Source: Bromus sterilis (taxonomy: Eukaryota > Streptophyta > Magnoliopsida > Poales > Poaceae). Taken from it: a DNA stretch of 64,000 nucleotides. Both the position numbers and the translations under genes were made by a program. Below are positions 1 through 11,600 of this stretch, piece by piece. The notes under the pieces were generated by a model that was not told the DNA's origin, did no database searches, and saw only the letters and a list, made by a program, of their open reading frames with translations. The stretch spans positions 434,552,270-434,616,269 of the forward strand of contig OX465595.1 of NCBI GenBank assembly GCA_950022295.1, read 5' to 3'. Each line of letters opens with the position of its first letter. The stretch's first letter is position 1.

Positions 1-1080
1 GTGAGGGAAGATGATGAAAGAAGATTCAGGAGTGTCAAGCGCTCAAGCTTGGGGATTCCCCCATGAATCCCAAGAAATATTCAAGGAGAATAAAGCGTAT
101 AAGCTTGGGGATGCCCCCGTGCATCCCCTTCTCCATCAACAATTATCAGTTCGTCTCTCGTTTCACTATATTTTTATCACTTCATGCGTTATGTGCTATG
201 CTTGGAGCGTCTCGCTCTTAGGTTTTATTTTTAGTTTTATATATCTTTGCTTGCTTTTCATAAAAAGTTAGAACCCAGCTTTCTTTGTGTGGGAGATAAA
301 CACGCTCCACTTTCAAAATCTAGAACACATCATAGGATTTTTCATGCCTTTATCTTTGCTGCGATTGTTCTTTATCTTTTTCATAGCTACTGTCATGTTT
401 AGCTCTTAGTTTTCATGCTTATCTTTTTAAGAGCTTTTGTTTAGTTTGTTGCTGGAACTCTCTTGAGTTTTCATGTTTATCTTGTTTAGAGAGTTTGCCT
501 GATGCACTGAGTTGTGTGTCTTGACTTGAAGTAGGTAATTGAGGTTGCTATTCTTTTGTAGTAGTAACTTGCAATAGTTTTGAGGTATTTTCTTTGATTA
601 ATGTCTGGACTTTTGGTGTCAAGAGCTTTAGCCTATTAGTGATAGATGTCGTATTTTTGGCAATCCGTGTTTATTTTCAAAACTTACAAAATTAGTTGAG
701 AACTCTAGCTACTAGATGGATCACTACTCTTTGAAGGGATCGAATATTAGAGTACACTCACGTACCATGAGTCGAGGATGCGAAAGGATAACCAAACCCC
801 CATACAATCCTCCTCGGGGTACTTGTCTCTTTGTGCACCTCCTTATTATATTTAGAGTTACCGATAATAAGTGCATGAGTTCTTCAGACTAATGTGAGTA
901 TTCGAAAGTTGACACTTCCACCTTCCCATATTTTTCTAGCCTCTCCTGTGCCGTGCATTGCTTTCTTATCACTCCGAGAGTTGGCGTCCACCTTCGCCGG
1001 TACATCCAAATCCTTGGCACGATACGCTTTGTCATCATAAACCCCCTTATATCATTCCTCAAATCAGCCACCATACCTAC
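1..1080 (+). repeat. Inverted-repeat arm A (internal non-coding region of A1)
   Basis: The reverse complement of this stretch matches 2343-3420 nearly end to end. It contains hairpin-forming blocks around 50-125 built from GGGGATGC and GCATCCCC, and long T-rich tracts. There is no convincing coding sequence. In element orientation it is the non-coding region between gag and the 3' segment. Arm and partner sit head to head because A2 of the same family inserted into A1 in opposite orientation. Confidence 0.85.
1076..1080. repeat. Target-site duplication CCTAC (left copy) of A2
   Basis: CCTAC here and at 6684-6688 flanks the A2 insertion. Joining the flanks with one copy removed recreates the arm/segment junction seen uninterrupted inside A2 around 2330-2350. 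Confidence 0.85.
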
Positions 1081-2342
1081 TAATTCCTGCTCGTCCTCGA
1101 GTAGGTAAATGATAACAAGAATAATTTCTGTGGTGACATGCTAACAACCATATAAGAACTTTTAAGTAAAGTAATAAAAGCATGCAATTCAATTCAAGTC
1201 ATAACAGGCAAGAGTCTATATTTGGCATTGAGACAAGCAACATAAGAACATAATGGTGCAAGAGCTCTGGCTGTCCGTGACTCGAATGTCTCCAAATGGT
1301 GTTTGCGTGCAATAAAGGGGATAGGGATATACGAGAAAAAGTATTTTTATGTTGAGAACTCAATCTACTAAAGTTTCAAACTTGGTCTTCTTTGGAATCT
1401 TATCTTGACTCATCCCCAGACCACTAGCCAAGTACAAGTCAAAATGATCCACTCCTTTTCGACATTTTCAGCACTCATGCAATGGATGAGTGTAAGAAAG
1501 AAAGTTGTCACTTAGGATGGAAAAGAGAGAATATGGTGGAGGAGGAAGACAAAAAGGTGTGAAGGGCTCACATCAATGAGGACAATCATAGGCGAGAGAA
1601 AGCCAAATGATAGATATGATGTGAGGAGTAGGAATTGCCATGCAACAGATGCACATATGAGCTAAGGTAAGCTCTCCAATGGAACTAGCGGGGGTGCATC
1701 CAACTTGCTTTCTCAAGAAGACCTAGAGCTCATTTGAGGAGGCTCATCATTGGAATATACAAGCCAAGTTCTATAGTGTGAAGGTCCTCACATGGCTATA
1801 TGCATGAATGATAATCTCTATGGAGTAAAAGATATAAGAGGGAGTACGAGTGTGGATCTCTCAAAAGGAATAATAGTGTGCCCCCTTCTCTCTTTTTATT
1901 TCTTTTTCTCTTTTTTCTATTTTTTTTATTTTTTTGGTGGCCTCAATGGCTCTTTCTATTCCTCTCTCATTTGTCCTCTTTGGGATCTTTTAATTTTGTC
2001 CACTTTGGGATCTTTTAACTTCTCCACTTTGGGATCTTTTCCTCACTTTAGGGGCAACACTCTATATATTACAAAAAGTATAGAAGATCTTTCACACTTT
2101 ACAAAGTACTCAAATCATAAAGAAACTGTAACTATCATGATGTATGCAAATGTATGCCTCTGCCAGTGTAGCAGGATATGCAATGATACTAGCGCATCAT
2201 GTAGAAATGATTAGGGCAAGGCCCAACTAGCATGCGGCTCATCGATCAAGCAAGTAGCATGTATGACATGAAGATCAAGTCATGAGAGGGTGAATGTTGC
2301 ATGGCAATGTATCTCGGAAAGGCTATGGAAATGCCTTGATGG
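1081..2342 (-). repeat. 3' internal segment of A2 (uninterrupted paralogue of the A1 segment)
   Basis: This matches, in reverse complement, 6689-7738 + 32227-32394 + 36305-36316 of A1. It is AT-rich and non-coding; the T-rich stretch near 1880-1960 gives only low-complexity reading frames. It retains the empty target sites for the CACTA element (1258-1268) and for solo LTR C2 (1093-1097). Confidence 0.85.
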
Positions 2343-3420
2343 GTAGGTACGGTGGCTGTTTTGAGGAAGGATATAAGGAGGCTTATGATGAAAGAGCGTA
2401 TCATGCCAAGGGTTTGGATGTACCGGAGAAGGTGGACGCAAACTCTCGGAGTGAGAAGAAAGCAATGCACGACACATGAGAGGCTAGAAAAATATGGGAA
2501 GGTGGAAGTGTCAACTTTCGAATACTCACATTAGTCTGAAGAACTCATGCACTTATTATAGGTAACTCTCAATCTAGTAAGGACGTTTCACAAAGAGACA
2601 AGTACCCCGAGGAGAAGTTTATGGGGGTTTGGTTATCCTTGCGCATCCTCGACTGATGGTACGTGAGTGTACTCTGATATTCGACCCCTCAGAAAAGTAG
2701 TGATCCATCTAGTAGCTAAAGTTCTCAACTAATTTTGTAGTTTTTGAAAATAAACACGGATTGTCCAAAATACGACATCTATCACTAATAGGATAAAGCT
2801 CTTGACACCAAAAGTCCAAACATTACTCAAAACAACACCTCAAAACTATTGCAAGTTACTACTACAACTGAATAGCAACCTCAATTACCTACTTCAAGTC
2901 AAGACACAAAACTCAGTGCAACAGGCAAACTCTCTAACAAGGTAAACATGAAAACTCAAGAGAGTTCCAGCAACAAACTAAACAAAATCTCTTTAAAAAG
3001 ATAAGCATGAAAACTAAGAGCTAAACATGACAGTAGCTATGAAAAGATAAAGAACACACACATCAAAGATAAGCATGAAAAATCCTATGTTGTGTTCTAG
3101 ATTTTGAAAGTGGAGCGTGTTTCTCTCCCACACAAAGAAATCTGGGTTCTAACTTGTTATGAACAGCAAGCAAAGCTAAAAAAAACTAAAAAGGAAACCT
3201 AAGAGCGAGACGCTCCAAGCATAGCACATAACATATGAAGCGATAAAAATATAGTGAAACGAGAGACGAACTGATAATTGCTGATGGAGAAGGGGATGCA
3301 TGGGGGGCATCCCCAAGCTTAGACGCTTGAGTCTCCTTTAATATTTATTGGGGATGCATGGGGCATCCCCAAGCTTGAGCGCTTGACACTTCTGAATCTT
3401 CTTTCATCATCTTCCCTCAC
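2343..3420 (-). repeat. Inverted-repeat arm B (internal non-coding region of A2)
   Basis: Pairs with 1-1080 in opposite orientation across a 1.26-kb spacer. Near 3290-3375 there are two consecutive GGGGATGCATGGGG...GCATCCCC hairpins. Short reading frames around 2294-2534 appear in both arms, look like chance and resemble no known protein. Confidence 0.85.
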
Positions 3421-4096
3421 ACACTTGAAAACTCCCTTCATACATAACTCATCATAATCTGATTAGCGAGGTTAGTACCCATAATAAAATATTTTTTATC
3501 TACTGGAAATAAAGATAATCTTGAATAGCTACTGTTTCTCAAGATTGACAAAAAGTTTTTGCAAAGAAAAAGCAAGCTTAAGGTTTGCAAAATGAAGAAA
3601 AGGCAAAACAGTACAGAATCTGTGAAAAACAGACCAGCAGGTAGTAAAGAGTTTTTTAGGGATACTTCTGCAACTCAAATGTAAAAACTCAGAACATACG
3701 GAAGTTTCGTAATTGTATAGAGCACGCTGTGTAAAAAACTCAGCTCAAAAATATGAACTGGGATTTTTCTCTGATTTTTCTAGTCACGAGGACAGAATCT
3801 GTTTTCTGGACAGCATGTCACAACTTTCACTTCCCTTGTCGTATGAGGCTATAAAAGGCACAAAGCTTGGAAATTAAAGATACAATGATGTTGCTACAGT
3901 AGTAACAATCATCAAGACCACTAAAAACAGAATAAAAACAAAAATTAAATCCTAAATTCTTTGCGGGCTGCCTCCTGAAAGCGCTTCTTTAAAGCCATTA
4001 GCTAGGCTTAATGCAAATAGATCAAGTTGTATCAGTTGAACCATCATCAAGATCATCAAAAAGCTATTCAATAATACAACCACTCTTAATAGGTAT
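3421..4096 (-). other. Non-coding stretch of A2 between gag and arm B
   Basis: AT-rich sequence with no supported gene on either strand. It belongs to A2 by position. In element direction it is 3' untranslated sequence after gag. Confidence 0.6.
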
Positions 4097-4859
4097 TTAA
4101 AATAAAGGCCTAATAAAGATACTTCTAGGAATAAAAGCAAAAGGTGGGAGATCAATTGGAGTATCATTTATTCTATTAAAGAGAGGTATCTCTTCCAAAG
4201 TCTTCACAGTTTCATCCCCTTTGGCAATGGATAGATTATTTTTGAAACGAGGAGCCTTTAGAACGTAAACGAACCTAGGTTCCTTATTTTCCGGAGTTTC
4301 CACCTTTTTTTGTTTTGATTGAGGAGAAAGTAGTTCCCAGAGTGTCAATGATTTTCTCAATCTTATCAATCCTAGAAGGGTCCAAGTCATGGGATTTGAT
4401 GGTCTCCAAGGTTTTGAAAATTTTATGCATGGAGCTATCTAGTCTATTAAAATTCCCTTGAACCTGACGATCCAACTCACTTATCTTATTAATCCTTGGC
4501 ATCTCTAGCTCTATCTTTTCAAGTTTTTTCATAATATGAGCTAGGGTAATGTCCTCTTGAATGCTAGCAACAGGGAGATTTCCAACAAGATTTTCCATAA
4601 CACTAAGAGCTTCCTAGACTGGGGCTTCTATGAAATTCCCATTGATAGCAGTATCTAGAATAAACCTATTCCAAGAAGTAATTCCAACATAAAAGTTTCT
4701 AAGCAGGATAGTAGTGGTTTGCTTCTTGGTAGCTCTTTTTTGAGAATCATTAATCCTATACCAGGCATATTTCAGACTTTCACCACCTCTTTGTTTAAAG
4801 GTGAGCACTTCTGCTTCACCAAGGGCAAAAGGGCCAGACATAATGATAACCACTAGCAA
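4097..4859 (-). pseudogene. gag: A2 gag-like gene, broken
   Basis: This is the only coding region of A2. Reading from 4859 on the - strand, the first 81 codons carry a gag motif I recognise from cereal Athila-like elements (SLKYAWYRI, then LLRNFYVGI near residues 28-60). An in-frame amber codon at 4611-4613 interrupts it. The same frame resumes for about 100 helix-rich codons to 4284, and a frameshift near 4300-4350 moves the remaining codons (VETPENKEPRF to about 4097) into another frame. There is no zinc knuckle and no protease or polymerase after it. Family knowledge: such a protein would package element RNA in cytoplasmic particles. With one stop and one shift, this copy is unlikely to make full-length protein. 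Confidence 0.65.
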
Positions 4860-4979
4860 GGTAACTATTTTTTTGTTTTTTGATAAAGGACACTAAAGCA
4901 AAAACTAAAAGGTAAACAAACAAGACTAAAAAGCAAAGATAAAAGATAGTGTGCAACTCCCCTATCTTGAAGTGCGGAG

Positions 4980-4997
4980 TCCCAGGCAATGGCGCCT
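4980..4997 (-). promoter_or_regulatory. Primer-binding site of A2 (Athila-like, GGCGCC core)
   Basis: Ten bases downstream of the 5' LTR end on the - strand the sequence reads AGGCGCCATTGCCTGGGA. It corresponds in position and pattern to the TGGCGCCGTTGTCGGGGA site of element B, the tRNA-Asp-type site usual in Athila elements. Two to four mismatches to that pattern suggest decay. Confidence 0.6.
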
Positions 4998-5007
4998 GAA
5001 ATTTGCT

Positions 5008-6683
5008 TGATACACGAGATAAATTCTCGCCCCTCGTTGGTTACCCCAAGTGGAAGGTGAGATGTAGATAGCGGAAAATTTCCCTTAGCGAAGATGCCAA
5101 GGTTGAGTATCGAACCAGTAGGACTCCAACAACGATAAGTAGGTGGTGAAGTGAACAATGGTGCCGTTCACAACCTTAGGTTGCTTACTTCACCTGGACC
5201 TGCACACACAAAAAATAACTTTGCTTCCCAACGAGTACAGAGGAGTTGTCAATTCCTTCGGCCTTGTTGTTTACAAAGGATAAAACGCACGTGATAATAA
5301 TGATAGTGATAGCAACGGAAAAGTAAATACTGAAAGTAAATTGATAGTGGGTGTAACAGTGGTGGAAATATGGACCGGGGTCCTATGATGTTCACTAGTG
5401 ATGTCTCTCTCCCAAAAGACGATAAAATAGCCATCCGAGGTAAACAAATTACAGATGGGCAATTGACAGGATTATGTGCGCAAACCAATGCTAATTATGC
5501 TATGCAGAAAGGAAGAGGCTCAAAAGCATGGGCGGTACGCCAAGACAAGTAGACCGAAATCCATCTGCATCTACCTACTAATCATCCACCTTGAGATATC
5601 TATCCAGAACATCTTGCTGGTATTAAGTTGCGAATCCCACCCAAAGTGTAAACTCAAAGCAACATACAACTGCATTAAAGAACTTTGCGTAAAGTAAACA
5701 ATCCTTGCACCCGCAAGTACAAGCACCGTTGTTTTCCCCCTTGTGGCAACAACACATCCCCTAGACTCATGTTTCTGTAACTCAAGCTATTCATCGGGGG
5801 GAATGAACCCACAATCATGTTTAATGCTCCCTCTTGGAGTCACTACCTACTACTTGGCCAAATAAGTAAACAGCAACGGAGAACATGCAAGAATTACTCA
5901 AGAACATAAATATAAAAGAAGAGAATCAAATATATTACTCAAACACAATCTGAACATAATCTCATAATCCATAAGATCCCAGCAAACTCAGCATAGCAAC
6001 AGCAGAAAGATTACATAAGTGCCTCGATCATGTAGGGCAGCTCACGAGGTCTAATCCATGAAGAACAAAGAGGGGAGGAGAACATCACATAGCTACTGAT
6101 CATAGACCCATGGTCCAAGGTGGACTACTCACGGTTCATCCGGGAAGCATCCATGGTGGTGGAGAAGCTCCCGGAGGTGATTCCCTCCGGCAGGGTGCCG
6201 GGAAGAGGTCTTCTGGTGCTCCCGATCTTGTAAGCGCGGCGGCGGCGAAACAGAGGAGAGATCGCGAAAAAGGGTTCCTGTTCCGAGGGTTTTGCGTCAC
6301 GAGGAATATATAGGCGAAGGGGAAGCCAGGGGGTCCAACAGGGGTCCAAGCGGCCCCCCGGCGCGGCCCCACCCTGGGACGCGCCTGGAGGGTGCCTGGG
6401 GTCCTGGTGGGTTCCCTCTGCCGCCCCCCCCTCGGTGATTCCGGAAGCTTCCTGATCGCTGATTTTTTATTGGATTTTTCCCGAATTTTTTGAGCACTTT
6501 TTATATGTGGGAAACCTGAAATAGAAAAACAGCAGAAAACAGGAACTAGCACTGGGGTGCACTGAGTTAATAGGTTAGTCCAAATATGATCAAAAGTGTA
6601 TGGAAGTTCGTCAATATCATAGAAATATCACACAAAATAGGCATGGAGCAAACAGAAATTATAGATACGTTTTGGACGTATCA
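5008..6683 (-). repeat. 5' LTR of A2
   Basis: The LTR is 1676 bp and begins TGATACGTCC (at 6683) and ends GTGTATCA (at 5008) on the - strand, so TGATAC/GTATCA termini are intact. It matches the A1 3' LTR (36330-38010) along its length, including a GC-rich block near 6340-6430. Reading frames inside it (for example 6136-6552) come from the GC-rich block and are not genes. Confidence 0.9.
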
Positions 6684-6688
6684 CCTAC
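6684..6688. repeat. Target-site duplication CCTAC (right copy) of A2
   Basis: Directly follows the TATCA terminus of the A2 5' LTR and equals 1076-1080. Confidence 0.85.
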
Positions 6689-7738
6689 CTATCAAGGCAT
6701 TTCCATAGCCTTTCTGAGATACATTGCCATGCAACATCCACCTTCTCATGACTTGACCTTCATGTCATACATGCTACTTGCTTGATCGATGAGCCGCATG
6801 CTAGTTGGGCCTTGCCCTAATCATTGCTACATGACACGCTAGTATCATTGCATATCCTTCTACACTGGCAGAGGCATACATTTGCATACATCAGGATAGT
6901 TATATCTTCTTTATGATTTGAGTACTTTTGTAAAGTGTGAAAGATCTTCTATACTTCTTGTAATATATAGAGTGTTGCCCCTAAAGTGAGAAAAAGATCC
7001 CAAATAGGACAAAATTAAAAGATCCCAAAGAGGACAAATGAGAGAAATATAAAGAGCCATTGAGGCCACCAAAAAATACAAAAAAAAGATAAAAATAAAT
7101 AAAAAGAGAGAAGGGGGCACACTACTATTCCTTTTGAGAGATCCACACTCGTACTCCCTCTTATATCTTGTACTCCGTAGAGATTATCATTCATTCATAT
7201 AGCTATGTGGGGACCTTCACACTATAGAACCTGGCTTGTATATTCCAATGATGAGCCTCCTGAAATGAGCTCTAGGTCTTCTTGAGCAAGCAAGTTGGAT
7301 GCACCCCCACTAGTTTCATTGGAGAGCTTACCTTAGCTCACATGTGCATCCGTTGCATGGCAATCCCTACTCCTCACATCATATCTATCATTTGGCTTTC
7401 TCTCGCCTATGATTGTCCTCGTTGATGTGAGCCTTTCACACCCTTTTTGTCTTCCTCCTCCACCATATTCTCTCTTTGCCATCCTAAGTGTCAACTTTCT
7501 TGCTTACACTCATCCATTGCATGAGTGCTCAAAATTTCGAAAAGGAGTGGATCATTTTGACTTGTACCTGGCTAGTGGTTTGGGGATGAGTCAAGATAAG
7601 ATTCCAAAGAAGACCAAGTGTGAAACTTTAGTAGATTGAGTTCTCAACACAAAAATATTTTTTCTCGTATATCCCTATCCCCTTTCTTGCACGCAAACAC
7701 CATTTGGAGACATTCGAGTCACGGACAGCGAGAGCTCT
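6689..7738 (+). other. 3' internal segment of A1, part 1 (up to the CACTA insertion)
   Basis: Non-coding retrotransposon sequence matching A2 1263-2342 in reverse complement. A 76-codon frame at 7409-7639 is the only notable ORF. The A2 copy does not keep it open at similar length, so I do not call it a gene. The last three bases (TCT, 7736-7738) are one copy of the CACTA TSD. Confidence 0.8.
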
Positions 7739-7755
7739 CACTACTAGGGAAAAGC
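7739..7755 (+). repeat. CACTA left terminal inverted repeat
   Basis: CACTACTAGGGAAAAGC. It matches the inverse of 32207-32223 with two mismatches. It is the expected end for transposase cleavage in the CACTA superfamily. Confidence 0.95.
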
Positions 7756-7773
7756 TTATAGGTAGAGACTTAA

Positions 7774-8010
7774 CAGTAGCGCCCCTCAAAGACAGGCGCT
7801 ACTGCTAATTAGCAGTAGCGTGCTACATGGACGCGCGCTAATGATATGCCTGTATCAGTAGCGCCTCATGTGAGGACCCGCTACTGGTAAAGGTGGTCCC
7901 CACCAAACCCAGATGTCAAGTTTTAGTAGCAGCGCCCCCCTGGAAAGCCCACTACTACTATCTTTACCAGTAGCGCCGTAGCGGTACAGGCGCTACTGGT
8001 AATGCGCAGC
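7774..8010 (+). repeat. CACTA left subterminal repeat array
   Basis: Multiple copies in both orientations of CAGTAGCG/CGCTACTG, with close variants such as CCCGCTACTG. In characterised CACTA elements such short repeats bind the TNPA-type protein; that role is inferred here. Confidence 0.85.
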
Positions 8011-8095
8011 AGCCACCTTTTCCACCAACCATCCCCCTCCCCCCTCCTCTCTCTCCCTCACTTGCTTCTTCCTCATTCCTTCTCCTACCTCTTTT

Positions 8096-8160
8096 CCATC
8101 TCCATTAATGCATTACACCATCTCCATTAATGCACTACACACCATCTTCATTAATGCAAT
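8096..8160 (+). repeat. Three tandem copies of a 22-24 bp unit
   Basis: The unit CCATCTCCATTAATGCA plus a short variable tail occurs at 8096, 8118 and 8142. It lies in a CT-rich stretch (8030-8330) that probably forms the promoter or untranslated leader of gene 1. Confidence 0.75.
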
Positions 8161-8405
8161 ATCTCTCTCTTTCCTTCTAATTTGCTCCTCCTCCATCACC
8201 ACATATCATGCATAAATGCATCTAGCTATCTCTCTTTCTCACCTTTGTCTCCTTTCCCTCACTAGCTAGTGCAAGCTTCTCCCAAGTGTGATATTTTAAC
8301 AAAAGGTATATACTTTCTCTCTCTCTTAATTAATTACTAGCTAGCTAGGTACGTGGATGCATGAGATGTGAGTAAAAAATTGTGCTTTGCATCAATGAAA
8401 ATATT

Positions 8406-8422
8406 TGTGTGTGTGTGTGTGT
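8406..8422 (+). repeat. TG microsatellite
   Basis: About eight TG units followed by a degenerate TG-rich stretch, just upstream of the shared leader sequence of gene 1. Confidence 0.85.
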
Positions 8423-8446
8423 ATGGGTGTGTGATATGAGAGTTTG

Positions 8447-8550
8447 CCTATGTTTTGCCGAAATGTCGATTTACTCCCGTTTCGGCGAATTTCGGGCAAA
8501 CTCTATATGTCCTATTTTTAGGAAGGTCATGCCGAATTTTTGTATGACTT
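8447..8550 (+). promoter_or_regulatory. Shared leader sequence L1 upstream of CACTA gene 1
   Basis: This is similar in order and spacing to 13150-13264 upstream of gene 2: both run CCTATGTTTTG, a T-rich Y-CCGTTYCGGC core, ATATGTCC, then GGTCATGCC and ATGACTT. A splice-acceptor-like ACTCGTAG follows just before the gene 1 ATG at 8606, so L1 may lie in a 5' leader intron. Function unknown. Confidence 0.6.
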
Positions 8551-8605
8551 TGATATGCATATGCATGTCCTTATAATCTTTTGTTTGTATAACTCGTAGG
8601 CGACC

Positions 8606-11600
8606 ATGAAGGTCTGTGGAAGGATGGTGGATAGATACTTGCGATCTGCAGTGGACGACATGGTTGAACAAAATGAAAAGGAGATTTTATGTCCTTGTCG
8701 AAAATGCAAAGAAGGCGTCTGGCTGGACCCCTTTAAGGGTGGACGTTGGAAGGCGCACCTGCTTAGATATGGTTTCATGGATGGCTATACTCGATGGATA
8801 ACTGAAGATGATGATGACGATATCGACGGTGCAACCAATAACCCCATGGCAGCGGATGAAGAGATTATTGATGGATCCGAAGACGAAGAGGGCGCTGGAA
8901 ATGACGGCGGTGAAGAGGCCGCACATGGTAATGGCGGAGAAGATCAGACCGAACATGACGGAAAAGATGCGGACATGACGGATCCTTCATCGCTACTAAA
9001 TTCAATCGTGCGGGACCCTCATGTTCGAGACCTGCTTCGCAAGAAGACGACTAGCGACAGAGCTGGTTCTAGAGAGGAGGCCAAGTTGGAGCAACTGGAG
9101 GTTGACTCGAAGACTCCATTGTATGATGGTTGCGCTTCTGAGGTGACCCGCTTGAGTTTCACGCTCGAACTTCTAAAGATGAAGGCTAAAAACAAATGGA
9201 GCGACAAAAGCCTCGATGATCATCTCAAGTATCTAAACAAGACAGTTCTTCCCCCGGGGAACCTTTGTCCTACTAGTATCGATGAGGCCAAGAAGATTGT
9301 GTGCCCTCTTGATCTGCCGCACATTAGATACCATGCATGCATCAACGATTGCATCATTTATTGGAACGAGAACGCAGAAAAAACCAGTTGTCCGGTGTGC
9401 AATGCTGATAGATACAAGAAGGCCGGAAAGAAATCTCCTCAGAAAGTTGTATGGTACTTTCCGATCACTCCTCGTCTGCAGCGTTATTTCATAGATCCTA
9501 AGGAAGCTGAGCTCATGCGGTGGCACGCGGTCAGGAAGGTGCCCGATGATGGAGATGATCCGAAGATGAGACACCCTGTGGATGGAAGCCAGTAGAGAGC
9601 GTTGAACGCCGAATATGGATTTCATCTTGATCCAAGGAACGTCATGCTTGGCGTGAGTTCAGATGGCATGAATCCATTTGGCAAGAAGAACACCAACCAT
9701 AGCACATGGCCCGTGTTTGTATGGATGTACACATTCCCCCGTGGAAGTGCATGAAGACAAAGTACATACACATGAGCATTCTGATTCAAGGGCCGAAACA
9801 GCCGGGAAATAATATTAATCTATATCTCGAGCTATTGAAAGAGGAGCTAGAAATGTTATGGAAATCACCAGTCAAGACATGGGACGCTTTCGAAAAAGAA
9901 TATTTCTATATGAAAGCCGCAGTGCTCACGACGGTGCACGATTATCTCGGTTACGGATATGTATCAGGCTAGGTGTGCCATGGATATTGCGGATGCACGA
10001 GGTGCATGGATGATACAACGTCTCAGCAGCTAACGAAAGATGGTGGGTCTACGAAAATTGTGTACATGGGGCATCGAAGATGGCTCAAGAAGAATGACCC
10101 GTGGAGAAACCGTGGAGATCTATTCAATGGTGAGGCTGAGCATCGAGGACCTCCACGTAAGAGGAGCGGCGCCGAAATTGATGAGTTGCTGAAAAACTGG
10201 AAAGAGTGCCCCGTGCCTGGAAAGATGAAAAAACCGGAGCCGCTGCTGAAGGTATGGAAAACAAGGTCTGTTTTCTGGGACTTGGAGTACTGGCCCAAAC
10301 TCGATACACCTCATTGTCTTGATCAAATGCATATCACGAAGAATGTTCTCGAGAGTTTGCTTGGCACACTGTTGAGCATGCCGGAGAAGACCAAGGATGG
10401 GCCGAAGGCAAGAAGAGACTTGGAAGATTTGGAAATAAGGGCAGATCTCCACATGCCCCGTAAAACGGCCGAGACAGAGACGGAGACAGAGGCGGGGGAC
10501 AGCAGGCGGGGCAAAAAAGTAAAGAAGAAGGAAGAGAAATATTGCCCCCCTTCTTGCTTCACCTTCAATACGAAGGAGATCGATCAATTTTTCAAGTGTC
10601 TTACCGGAATAAAAGTTAGTTCCGGTTACGGTGGGAAGATAAGAAGATATCTAGACATGCAGAAAAAAAAGGTTCAACGGGATGAAGTCTCATGACTGTC
10701 ACGTGATGATGACGCAGATACTACCGGTTGCCCTTAGAGGGATAATGGACAAGCACGTCCGTGACACACTTACTGGTTTCTGTAATTTTTTCGATGTTAT
10801 CTCTCGAAAGTCGATCAGTTCGAAGCAGCTCACAAGGTTGCAGAAAGAGATTGTTGTCATACTATGTGAGCTCGAGATGTACTTCCCGCCCGCGTTCTTT
10901 GACGTCATGGTGCATCTGTGTGTCCACATTGTGGACGACATCATCGACCTTGGCCCGTCATACCTGCACAACATGATGCCGTTCGAGAGGATGAATGGGG
11001 TCATCAAAGGATTCGTTCGTAACATGTCCCGACCAGATGGAAGCATCGTACAGGGCTATCTGACACAAGAGTGCATCTCTTTCTGCGAGAATTATCTAAG
11101 CAACGGAGATGACGACGTCCCTGTTGTTGGTTTGCCCGTTAACAAGCACCATGGGAGGCTCACAGGAGAAGGTCACACCAATGGTCGGAGGGAACTGCAT
11201 GTCGACCACTCGGATCGACGCAATGACTTTGACTGGGCAAACTTAGTAGTGCTACAACATCTTGACGTGGTAGACCCTTTCGTGACACTGCACAAAGAAA
11301 CCATTGCCAAGAAGTACCATGACCAGGGCCTACGCAAGACGGACGCCGAAGTTACTAGAGAGCACAACTCCACTTTCTTGCCTTGGTTCAAAGAGCATGT
11401 TCTTGCCAATCCCCCGGAAGAGGGGTCTACAGACGCATTGCTCATATACGCCTTAGCACATGGCCCTGCTGTCAACTTCCTCACCTATCAGGCATACGAT
11501 ATAAACGGATACACGTTCTATACGGAGGCCAGAGATATGAAAAGTGATTTACAGAACTCGGGGGTGACGATAGAATGCATGACTGACAACAACGGCTCAA

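Larger units (their letters stand above)
1081..6683 (-). mobile_element. Element A2: non-autonomous Athila-like insertion lacking its 3' LTR
   Basis: On the - strand the order is 5' LTR (6683 to 5008), primer-binding site (about 4997-4980), broken gag (4859 to 4097), non-coding arm, then the 3' internal segment (2342 to 1081). A 5-bp TSD (CCTAC) borders both ends. The left end has no LTR: the internal segment runs straight into the TSD. It stops 13 bases short of where A1 begins its LTR, at the 5' edge of the polypurine-like AGCTTGGGGATG. It has no protease, reverse transcriptase or integrase, so it depends on proteins made elsewhere. Confidence 0.85.

Noticed and set aside
7409..7639. 76-codon frame in the A1 3' internal segment
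   Set aside because: The paralogous segment in A2 does not keep it open, and no domain is recognised.
7774..8010. CRISPR-like short repeats (CAGTAGCG)
   Set aside because: Irregular spacing, both orientations and position inside CACTA termini identify them as subterminal transposase-binding repeats; the genome is a plant.
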